DNA of 18,057 bases from contig JAFQDY010000123.1 of assembly GCA_017399325.1 (NCBI GenBank), positions 1-18,057 of the forward strand, read 5' to 3'. Position 1 is the first letter of the stretch. Each line of letters starts with the position of its first letter. The notes below the pieces were generated by a model. That model was not told the DNA's origin. It worked only from the letters and a program-made list of their open reading frames with translations, and made no database searches. Of this stretch, positions 6,545 to 12,502 are shown piece by piece. Both the position numbers and the translations under genes were made by a program. The stretch is from Oscillospiraceae bacterium (GTDB lineage Bacteria; Bacillota; Clostridia; Oscillospirales; Oscillospiraceae).

Positions 6545-7666
6545 TTATTCTTCATTAAAGTAATCCTTTTTCTTTCCTGCAAAGGGTTTATATTTCGCAA
6601 TAAGCGCTCGCATTTGCGGTGTATCCTTCAATTCACGGTACGAATCGGTATCGAGGAGATAACTAAGGTGCTCTGCCACCGCATTATTCTCCGTTCCAGA
6701 GTTTATCTGTCGCTTATCGAATACATTTCCCCGAATCAGGAACGATGTATGCTTAGAGACTTTGGGGAGATCGTCATACGCCTTTAAATAACGAAAGCTT
6801 TTTTCGAAATTTTCAAAAGCCTCGTCTAAATTATGCATACGAACATTTCTGTGGGCAATACGAACATATAAGTCACCCAAATTGTAATTCCAAAAGCCGT
6901 AATCTTCCTCGTCACAAATCATTTCAATTAAATCGATCGCTTTTTTCATAATTCTGATGGATTCAGAAGGTTCAGACACTTTCAAGGCAGACCGGTAAAT
7001 ACGATGCATCAGAATATCTGCATAATCCGCCGTGTTCTCCCGTACTTGCTTCCACCACTCCTGCGAACCTTCCTCATAACAATCTGCAAGATGCATTCCT
7101 CTGGTATCATAAGATCCTGGGAAACGATTGGCAATCTCAATCATTTTGTCATCTAGACCGTCTGTCCCGTACAACCCACCAAGAATCGAAAGCGCCGAAT
7201 AGCGAACTTTATCCAAAGTACACTCATCCAATACCCTTTCGCAAAGGTGGTACAGTTCTACTTTATGCACCTCTGCACCGCATCGGTTCTTACAATTCGG
7301 GTCATAATTAAGCTTCCACATATACTCCTCAACAATTCGCCAATCGTTGGGATACTCCTGATAGGCATGGACAATCAGGTCAAAAACCTCGCGTTCTTTA
7401 CCAAGCGCACTCAGTCTGTCCCGTTCATTGAGTATTTCTTGAATTCTTTCCTCGGTTTTGGCCGCATCAAGCCCAAGAAGCTCATCGGTAGATACACCAA
7501 AATAAGATGCCAACGGAAGTACCATGCTGATGTCGGGAAGGGTTTCGTTTCGTTCCCATTTAGAAACTGCCGCCGTTGAGACATTCATGCGATCTGCAAG
7601 TGTTTCTTGCGTAATACCCCTTTGTTTGCGAAGACGTTTGATATTATCACCAATGTAAAGTTGCAT
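6545..7666 (-). CDS. XRE-family HTH regulator with helical-repeat C-terminus (paralogue B)
   Basis: A 373-residue protein. The HTH occupies residues 5-63 (NIKRLRKQRGITQETLADRMNVS, TAAVSKWERN, ETLPDISMVLPLASYFGVSTDELLGL), then an alpha-helical TPR-like region rich in Asp/Glu and Tyr. The block CERVLDECTLDKVRYSALSIL matches the equivalent block in the paralogue at 2039-3142. No membrane segment. The ATG at 7666 is preceded by GAGGTGATGAT. The promoter is TTGTAA-N17-TATAAC (7741-7713), with the palindrome CACCGGTG just after the predicted transcription start. It is convergent with tRNA-Ser and divergent from regulator C. Base composition is more AT-rich than that of the housekeeping genes here, consistent with acquisition. 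Targets unknown. Confidence 0.85.
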   Translation of the reverse strand: MQLYIGDNIKRLRKQRGITQETLADRMNVSTAAVSKWERNETLPDISMVLPLASYFGVSTDELLGLDAAKTEERIQEILNERDRLSALGKEREVFDLIVHAYQEYPNDWRIVEEYMWKLNYDPNCKNRCGAEVHKVELYHLCERVLDECTLDKVRYSALSILGGLYGTDGLDDKMIEIANRFPGSYDTRGMHLADCYEEGSQEWWKQVRENTADYADILMHRIYRSALKVSEPSESIRIMKKAIDLIEMICDEEDYGFWNYNLGDLYVRIAHRNVRMHNLDEAFENFEKSFRYLKAYDDLPKVSKHTSFLIRGNVFDKRQINSGTENNAVAEHLSYLLDTDSYRELKDTPQMRALIAKYKPFAGKKKDYFNEE

Positions 7667-7694
7667 ATCATCACCTCATTTTAAAGAATTGAAT

Positions 7695-7702
7695 CACCGG
7701 TG
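7695..7702. promoter_or_regulatory. Candidate operator CACCGGTG of regulator B
   Basis: A perfect 8-bp palindrome, flanked by GAA and TTC on the minus strand (GAA-N9-TTC), at about +5 to +12 of the predicted B transcript. Its position parallels the palindrome in front of regulator A. Autoregulatory binding is inferred. Confidence 0.4.
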
Positions 7703-7712
7703 TTCTAACTAT

Positions 7713-7741
7713 GTTATACACCACAAGCAGCAATCTTACAA
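7713..7741 (-). promoter_or_regulatory. Promoter of regulator B
   Basis: Minus strand TTGTAA (7741-7736), 17 bases, TATAAC (7718-7713). Start of transcription is predicted near 7706, giving a 40-base leader. Confidence 0.7.
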
Positions 7742-7762
7742 GGTAACAATATGAAACACCAT

Positions 7763-7777
7763 TTAACTGACAGTTAA
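7763..7777. promoter_or_regulatory. Inverted repeat TTAACTG-A-CAGTTAA in the B/C divergent region
   Basis: A perfect 7-bp inverted repeat about a single central base, roughly 60-70 bases upstream of the predicted B start and far upstream of C. The odd-length, AT-rich symmetry is typical of sites for dimeric HTH proteins. There is no open reading frame here. Confidence 0.45.
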
Positions 7778-7782
7778 GAAAC

Positions 7783-7800
7783 TCAAATTCCTCTCACACC
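7783..7800 (+). repeat. Degenerate copy of the tRNA-Ser 3' end (possible att scar)
   Basis: TCAAATTCCTCTCACACC here matches TCAAATCCCTCTCACTCC of the tRNA-Ser T arm/acceptor (6445-6462) at 16 of 18 positions, same orientation. The two copies bracket regulator B. Tyrosine recombinases commonly use tRNA 3' ends as attB, so this may be a decayed attachment site; no integrase gene remains in the window. Confidence 0.4.
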
Positions 7801-7901
7801 TTCTAAAATATAAACAAATTTAGATTATTCACTTCAAATTCGAGTCCGTCTCAAAATTTGCGTTATTGTCTTTCCCGCACTTTTCTGCTTAAATAATATT
7901 A

Positions 7902-7915
7902 CCGAACCGGAACGG
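7902..7915. promoter_or_regulatory. Pseudo-palindrome CCGAACCGGAACGG upstream of regulator C
   Basis: All G/C positions of this 14-mer are symmetric (CCGwwCCGGwwCGG). It lies between an AT-rich possible -10 region (TAATAT near 7894) and the Shine-Dalgarno of regulator C, a position like those of the A and B palindromes. Operator function is inferred. Confidence 0.35.
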
Positions 7916-7942
7916 AATAATCTATGAAAGGAAAACACCGAT

Positions 7943-9010
7943 ATGAAATCTATTGGAGAAAAAATAAAGAAATATCGTCAAAAGAATCATATGACACAAG
8001 AGCAACTTGCATCGTTCCTAAATATTACATTTCAGACTGTTTCAAAATGGGAAACAGGTGTATCAAGTCCCGATCTTTCCTTGATAATTCCTATCACAAA
8101 AATCTTTCACATATCAGCCGACGAGTTGCTCGGTGTTAACGATGTTGAATCTGATAAGCGATATGATGAACTCAATCAAGCATACAAACACACCTTTAGG
8201 ACAGAAGATTTTGAAGAGCGTCAAAGAATATGCGAACTTGCAGTATCAGAATATCCCGGGGATATGGAATGGCTATACAATCTTGCTTCTGTGATTTCTA
8301 ATCGCTCTTTTGAACACGAAGATCACAACAGGTATGTTGCAGAACAAGAGAAAGCAATCAAACTATTCGATGCTGTTGTAAAAAACTGCAAAAACGATAC
8401 AATCAGAGGATATGCAATATCGGGAATCACCCAGTTGCTTGGCTGGCGTGGGCGCAAAGACGAAGCAAGAAAGTATATCGAGTTACTCCCAGAGCAAGCG
8501 GCAACCTCGCGTGAAGATGTTTTGGAAAACATTCTGGATGGTGATGAACTAACTTTATTTAGGCAAAAACGGATCCGTCGTTATTTGGAGTGCATTCTTT
8601 GGGAACTATCACTGATGCCTACTGTGTACACTGACCTAATGCAAGATATTGTTAATGTTATGATACCCGACAGTAATTATATCGAATTCAATGGAACTCT
8701 ATATTACGCCATCAAAAGAAAGATAAATTATATTATGAAAAATGACCCAAGCATTTCTGCTGGGCATATTCTGGATTTACTTGCAGAAATGCAATCGTAT
8801 GCAAAAGCATATGATGCTATCGTTTTCTCAAAACCCGGAGTCTACAAATATACAGCACCTTTGTTCGACCACATAGAAGAAGATACACGCGAATGGTTCG
8901 GAAGCGAAGGTGTTCCAATAACAAAAGATTTTCAAGAATATCTTGAAGACCCACAGTTTGATAAACTGCGTAATCAAGAGTCCTTTGAGATGCTGAAGAA
9001 TAATGCATAA
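7943..9010 (+). CDS. XRE-family HTH regulator with helical-repeat C-terminus (paralogue C)
   Basis: A 355-residue protein. The HTH is at residues 4-63 (SIGEKIKKYRQKNHMTQEQLASFLNIT, QTVSKWETG, SPDLSLIIPITKIFHISADELLG), followed by helical-repeat sequence. It aligns along its length with regulator A: identical starts (IGEKIK), ELLGVND versus ELLGMND, YPGDMEWLYNLASVI versus YPSNFQWMINLAYSL, VKNCKNDTIRGYAISGI versus LQDCMVDSIRHSAIQIL. The ATG at 7943 follows GAAAGGAAAACACCGAT. Promoter assignment is weak (TTGTCT-N18-TAAATA). The gene is notably AT-rich and divergent from B. A small membrane-anchored protein with its own promoter lies immediately downstream and could be a target or partner; this is inference. 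Confidence 0.85.
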   Translation: MKSIGEKIKKYRQKNHMTQEQLASFLNITFQTVSKWETGVSSPDLSLIIPITKIFHISADELLGVNDVESDKRYDELNQAYKHTFRTEDFEERQRICELAVSEYPGDMEWLYNLASVISNRSFEHEDHNRYVAEQEKAIKLFDAVVKNCKNDTIRGYAISGITQLLGWRGRKDEARKYIELLPEQAATSREDVLENILDGDELTLFRQKRIRRYLECILWELSLMPTVYTDLMQDIVNVMIPDSNYIEFNGTLYYAIKRKINYIMKNDPSISAGHILDLLAEMQSYAKAYDAIVFSKPGVYKYTAPLFDHIEEDTREWFGSEGVPITKDFQEYLEDPQFDKLRNQESFEMLKNNA

Positions 9011-9023
9011 CTCCCTCTCCCTG

Positions 9024-9052
9024 TTGACCTTATTTCCTACTTTTGCTATAAT
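9024..9052 (+). promoter_or_regulatory. Promoter of the small membrane-anchored protein
   Basis: TTGACC (9024-9029), 17 bases, TATAAT (9047-9052), with the TG extension (TGCTATAAT). The start would be near 9059, only about 15 bases before the ATG, so there is almost no leader beyond the Shine-Dalgarno. Confidence 0.85.
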
Positions 9053-9073
9053 GCAGTTAAAGGAGTTGGTATT

Positions 9074-9430
9074 ATGAAAAAGGTCTTTAAGACCATCGGC
9101 ATTCTCCTTTGGTGCGCCATTATGATATACGGAATATATCTGTCCTGCCAGGACAACTTTATGGATTTTGGCGGAACAATCACGCAGATAAGCGAAAGCG
9201 ACGGTTATACAATTCTTACTGTCGATGCAGGATATAACATCATAGAAGATGATGAAGTTTTCCCCCTTACTTATACGGTTATTGCTGATGGCAGAACCAA
9301 TGTGCGCAATTACCACAAAGAAGACGGTGATATTACTCTTTCGGAGTTGAAAATCGGTGATAAAATCCAAGGAGACTATAAAAAACTGTCTTCCAGAGAT
9401 CATTATGCCAAGTTAATTGAAGTCATATAA
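9074..9430 (+). CDS. Small membrane-anchored protein of unknown function (118 aa, possible OB-like domain)
   Basis: Not recognised. The N-terminus (KKVFKTIGILLWCAIMIYGIYLSC) is a Lys-led hydrophobic segment of about 18 residues, a signal anchor; Cys25 follows YLS, a poor lipobox, so a lipoprotein is less likely. The remaining 90 residues alternate beta-like stretches (GGTITQISESDGYTILTVDA, FPLTYTVIADGRTNV) and end LSELKIGDKIQGDYKKL, a layout reminiscent of small extracytoplasmic OB-fold proteins such as DUF3221; this is a fold guess. The start at 9074 has AAAGGAG seven bases upstream. It has its own strong promoter and terminator, 63 bases after regulator C. Confidence 0.75.
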   Translation: MKKVFKTIGILLWCAIMIYGIYLSCQDNFMDFGGTITQISESDGYTILTVDAGYNIIEDDEVFPLTYTVIADGRTNVRNYHKEDGDITLSELKIGDKIQGDYKKLSSRDHYAKLIEVI

Positions 9431-9440
9431 AAAGTAATAT

Positions 9441-9472
9441 GCGCGCGTGCAAGTTTTTGCACGCGCGCTTTT
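9441..9472. terminator. Terminator between the small membrane-anchored gene and mtnN
   Basis: GCGCGCGTGCAA (9441-9452) and TTGCACGCGCGC (9457-9468) form a perfect 12-bp stem with a four-base loop, followed by TTTTATAT. It sits between converging genes; the left side (AAAAAGTAATAT) gives a weaker U-rich tail for the mtnN direction. Confidence 0.9.
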
Positions 9473-9477
9473 ATATG

Positions 9478-10179
9478 CTAGTTTTGTAACAGTGCTTTCG
9501 CCATGGCTCTTGTCACCTCAGCGCAACGTTTGGCGGCGATGGCTTCAAAGGTGGGATAGTCCATCTCAGCAGAGTCGTCCGCCTTGTCGGAAATTGCCCG
9601 GATCACCACATAGGGCACGCCGTTCTTCCACGCAGTATGGGCAATGGCTGCGCCTTCCATTTCCGTACACAGACCACCTGTATTTGCGACGATCGCCTGT
9701 TTCTGTTCCTTGCTGCACACAAACTGGTCGCCGCTAGCAACCGTACCGATCTGCACATGACCGGGGCAAACGCCGTCAGCCACATTGTATGCCAATTCTG
9801 TCAGCATTTTGTCCGCAGGAAACGCACGAACGTCCAAACCGGGAACCTGTCCCACAGTGTACCCCAGTGCAGTAACATCAAAATCGTGGTAAACAGCCTC
9901 ATTACTGATGACAAAATCGCCAATGTCCAATTTTGCGTTCAAAGAGCCAGCAATACCTGTGTTGACAATGTGGGTAACACCAAAACAATCGCACAGCACC
10001 TGCGCGCACATAGCCGCATTAACTTTGCCGATGCCGCATTGGACGATCACAACAGGCAGTTTCTCCAGCGTGCCTTCACAATACACAGAGCCGGCAAAGG
10101 TCTTTTCCACCTTATTTTCCATCGCGTCTTTTAATGTGGCCACTTCCACATCCATCGCGCCAATAATGCCTAATTTCAT
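9478..10179 (-). CDS. mtnN: 5'-methylthioadenosine/S-adenosylhomocysteine nucleosidase
   Basis: A 233-residue cytosolic enzyme that removes adenine from methylthioadenosine and S-adenosylhomocysteine, the latter giving S-ribosylhomocysteine for LuxS. The start MKLGIIGAMDVEV carries catalytic Glu12; NTGIAGSL is the phosphorylase-fold glycine motif; TEMEGAAIAH carries the substrate-binding Glu173-Met174-Glu175; AISDKAD carries catalytic Asp198. Length is normal. The ATG at 10179 has AAGGAGAAG upstream. It lies 12 bases after luxS on the same strand, so the two genes form a complete SAH-to-homocysteine/AI-2 operon. Confidence 0.96.
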   Translation of the reverse strand: MKLGIIGAMDVEVATLKDAMENKVEKTFAGSVYCEGTLEKLPVVIVQCGIGKVNAAMCAQVLCDCFGVTHIVNTGIAGSLNAKLDIGDFVISNEAVYHDFDVTALGYTVGQVPGLDVRAFPADKMLTELAYNVADGVCPGHVQIGTVASGDQFVCSKEQKQAIVANTGGLCTEMEGAAIAHTAWKNGVPYVVIRAISDKADDSAEMDYPTFEAIAAKRCAEVTRAMAKALLQN

Positions 10180-10191
10180 AGATCTTCTCCT

Positions 10192-10668
10192 TTATTCCGG
10201 GTAAACCAGTCGGCTTTCGTCTGCATTTTCAAGCAGTTGCACATACTTTTTGCCCCAGTAATTTGCCATAGGCAGGTTCATATCCAGATAGTTGCCGCAA
10301 TCTTTCGCGGAAGCACCCGGGATTTCTCCTTGGAAATCACCAATAAAACGGAAACAATCCTTTACCAATTCCTTCACATCGGTGGACACATAATCGCCGG
10401 CCAGCAGCAGATAAAAGCCGGTTCGGCAACCCATAGGGCCAAAATACAGGACCCGGTCTTTCCAGTTGGGCTCATTTCGCAGGTAGGTAGCCGCCAAATG
10501 CTCTATGGTATGCATTTCCGCCGTATTCATGACCGGTTCTTCGTTGGGACTGGTCAGCCGCAAATCAAAGGTCGTTACGGTTTCCTTGCCCACTTTGTCT
10601 TTGCGCGATACATAAAGACCCGGCTGCAGCCGAATATGATCAATGGTAAAACTTGTAATCTTTTCCAT
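10192..10668 (-). CDS. luxS: S-ribosylhomocysteine lyase (AI-2 synthase)
   Basis: A 158-residue enzyme that splits S-ribosylhomocysteine to homocysteine and DPD, the AI-2 precursor. Metal ligands His53 and His57 lie in HTIEH with catalytic Glu56; Cys81 in GPMGCRTGFYL is the catalytic cysteine; Cys124 in AKDCGNYLDMNL is the third metal ligand. Full length for the family. The ATG at 10668 has CAGGGG upstream. It is the first gene of the luxS-mtnN operon, with a good promoter at 10698-10726. Presence of luxS indicates SAM recycling through the two-step Pfs/LuxS route rather than SahH. Confidence 0.97.
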   Translation of the reverse strand: MEKITSFTIDHIRLQPGLYVSRKDKVGKETVTTFDLRLTSPNEEPVMNTAEMHTIEHLAATYLRNEPNWKDRVLYFGPMGCRTGFYLLLAGDYVSTDVKELVKDCFRFIGDFQGEIPGASAKDCGNYLDMNLPMANYWGKKYVQLLENADESRLVYPE

Positions 10669-10697
10669 AATAAACCCCTGTTCAAAATCTTTTATTT

Positions 10698-10726
10698 ATC
10701 ATAACCCATTGGCACACTTTTTTCAA
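10698..10726 (-). promoter_or_regulatory. Promoter of luxS-mtnN
   Basis: Minus strand TTGAAA (10726-10721), 17 bases, TATGAT (10703-10698). ACCCATT at 10704-10710 and AATGGGT at 10732-10738 form an inverted repeat that encloses the spacer and -35 region and could be an operator. No SAM- or SAH-riboswitch-like leader is seen; the 5' UTR is short. Confidence 0.75.
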
Positions 10727-10753
10727 GATAAAATGGGTCTGCGTCGTTTTTTC

Positions 10754-10782
10754 TTGCTTTTTGTCGAATTTTCTACTATAAT
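10754..10782 (+). promoter_or_regulatory. Promoter of the deacetylase-like gene
   Basis: TTGCTT (10754-10759), 17 bases, TATAAT (10777-10782); divergent from the luxS promoter with the two -35 elements only about 28 bases apart. Confidence 0.7.
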
Positions 10783-10814
10783 AGTAAAAAACGAAGAAAA
10801 GAGGTGGCATTGGT

Positions 10815-12461
10815 TTGGATAATCAAAACAATCAACAAAATCACCCCACAAATCCCAGCCTGAACCGTCCTGCAAATTTTAAGCCGCGCCGTCGCAAAAT
10901 TTCTCTGTGGCGCCGCATTGCAAGATCCATTATGCGTCATATCGCAAATTTCTTATTGCGACTTCGGGCGATCTTACAGCCGACCCATTCCGCCAGACCC
11001 CGCCCGACTCAACCTGTAAATCCTCAGGCAACACGATCTGACAATGTTGCGGTACCGCGTTCTGCCAATCCCCGACGGAAAAAGCGCAGTCCGATGCAGA
11101 TTTTTGTGGAGTCCTATCTGCCTCCGCTGATCGCTGTATCGGCGGTTATTCTGATTATTGTGCTGATCTCCACTTCTGTTTCCAAAGGCAAGCAGAAGAA
11201 ACAAGCCGCTCGGGAAGAAAGTATCGCATACTCCATTTCCGTTCAGGAAGAACAGGCGCGTTTGGATAACGAGGCCCAAATGATCTTGACCCAGGCAGAT
11301 GCGCTGATGCAATCTTACGACTACGAAGCGGCTATCGCGCTGATGAACGGTTTTAGTGGCGATCTGAGCGTATACACAGAAATCAACGACAAGATCATCG
11401 CCTGTGAGGCAGCCCAGCGCGATATGGTGGCCTGGACTGACCCCAGTCAGGTTGTGAACCTTTCGTTCCAGCATCTGATTGCAGATACCTCCCGTACTTT
11501 CAGCAACGAACTGTACGGTAACTCTTTCAACCGGAATTATATCACCACCACAGAATTCTCCGGCATTTTGCAGCAACTTTACGACAACGGTTATGTGCTT
11601 GTTCAGTTGAGCGATTTTATTGAGGAACAGGTTAGCACCGACGGCTCTGTCACCTACAAAGCAAAGGATCTTTACCTGCCCAGTGGCAAGAAACCGCTGG
11701 TTCTGACCCAGACAAATGTGAACTACTGTTACTATCTGGTCGACAGTGACGGCGACAGGCTGGCCGATGCCAGCGGTGCCGGCTTTGCAAACAAACTTCT
11801 TTGGGATGGCAATGCATTCACCTGCCAAATGGTAGATTCATACGGCCGTACTGTTACCGGCGCATACGATTTAGTCCCCATTCTGGAAGAGTTTGTTGCC
11901 CAGCATCCGGACTTCTCCTATAAGGGTGCAAAGGCTACACTGGCGCTTACCGGCTACAATGGCCTGTTCGGCTACCGTACCCATCCCCGCGCCGCTCAGT
12001 ATTTTGGCGAGGCTGCATATCGCAAGGATATTGAAGATGTGAAGGTTCTGATCGCTGCTCTGCGTGAACGCGGCTACACGATGGCCTTCTACACCTACGA
12101 CAATGTTTCCTACGCCGAATATAAAACGGACCTGATCGAAGTTGATCTGCAGGATTGGGCAAATGAGGCAACTCCCATTATCGGCGATCTGGACATTCTT
12201 GTCTACGCCCAGCAAGGCGATATTACCACCGACCAGACTTACTCCGGTGCGAAATACGAACTTCTGCGCAACGCCGGATTCCGTTACTTCCTGGGTTTCT
12301 GCAACAACGGTACGCCCTGGGCAACCGTTACCAACGATTATGTCCGGCAAGGCAGAATTCTGGTAACCGGTTCCAATCTTGCCTACCACGCAGACTGGTT
12401 TACAGGAATGTTTGATGCAGCAAGTGTATTGGATTCTTCCCGCGGAACAGTTCCCGGCTAA
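10815..12461 (+). CDS. Membrane-anchored polysaccharide-deacetylase-like protein, apparently catalytically degenerate
   Basis: A 548-residue protein. Residues 1-95 are basic and Pro/Asn/Arg-rich (cytoplasmic), 102-121 form one membrane helix, 125-205 are a Gln/Glu/Ala-rich helical stretch with a TPR-like portion, and about 212-545 resemble clostridial NodB-type polysaccharide deacetylases (YITTTEFSGILQQLYDNGYVLVQL, LPSGKKPLVLTQTNVNY, HPDFSYKGAKATLALTGYNGLFGYRT). From memory, relatives carry a D-D pair near residues 298-301 and a SHSWGH-type His motif near 424-430; here these read TQTN and AFYTYDN, so metal binding looks lost. The start is TTG at 10815 after GAGGTGG; no in-frame ATG is nearby. 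It is probably an extracytoplasmic wall-associated pseudoenzyme; function unknown. Confidence 0.75.
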   Translation: MDNQNNQQNHPTNPSLNRPANFKPRRRKISLWRRIARSIMRHIANFLLRLRAILQPTHSARPRPTQPVNPQATRSDNVAVPRSANPRRKKRSPMQIFVESYLPPLIAVSAVILIIVLISTSVSKGKQKKQAAREESIAYSISVQEEQARLDNEAQMILTQADALMQSYDYEAAIALMNGFSGDLSVYTEINDKIIACEAAQRDMVAWTDPSQVVNLSFQHLIADTSRTFSNELYGNSFNRNYITTTEFSGILQQLYDNGYVLVQLSDFIEEQVSTDGSVTYKAKDLYLPSGKKPLVLTQTNVNYCYYLVDSDGDRLADASGAGFANKLLWDGNAFTCQMVDSYGRTVTGAYDLVPILEEFVAQHPDFSYKGAKATLALTGYNGLFGYRTHPRAAQYFGEAAYRKDIEDVKVLIAALRERGYTMAFYTYDNVSYAEYKTDLIEVDLQDWANEATPIIGDLDILVYAQQGDITTDQTYSGAKYELLRNAGFRYFLGFCNNGTPWATVTNDYVRQGRILVTGSNLAYHADWFTGMFDAASVLDSSRGTVPG

Positions 12462-12475
12462 CACAAAATGCAAAA

Positions 12476-12502
12476 GAGGGTGCGATAAGCACCCTCCTTT
12501 TT
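12476..12502. terminator. Terminator between the deacetylase-like gene and uvrB
   Basis: GAGGGTGC (12476-12483) and GCACCCTC (12489-12496), five-base loop, followed by CTTTTT on the plus strand and preceded by AAAA, which gives a short U run on the minus strand after uvrB. Probably bidirectional. Confidence 0.88.

Noticed and set aside
7839..7853. TTCGAGTCCGTCTCA, a T-loop-like sequence that might be a tRNA
   Set aside because: No matching T stem on its 5' side, no anticodon arm and no acceptor stem; at most a decayed fragment, so it is only mentioned with the att-scar idea.
10669..10697. SAM or SAH riboswitch in front of luxS
   Set aside because: The leader after the predicted start is too short (under 30 bases) and has none of the conserved core helices.
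10974..11828. Long antisense open frame (284 aa) opposite the deacetylase-like gene
   Set aside because: No ribosome binding site; the plus strand frame has clear domain similarity, and the antisense peptide is a compositional shadow.
11871..12473. 200-aa minus-strand open frame overlapping the end of the deacetylase-like gene
   Set aside because: Its reading frame crosses the terminator hairpin and lacks any start signal; the plus-strand gene explains the region.
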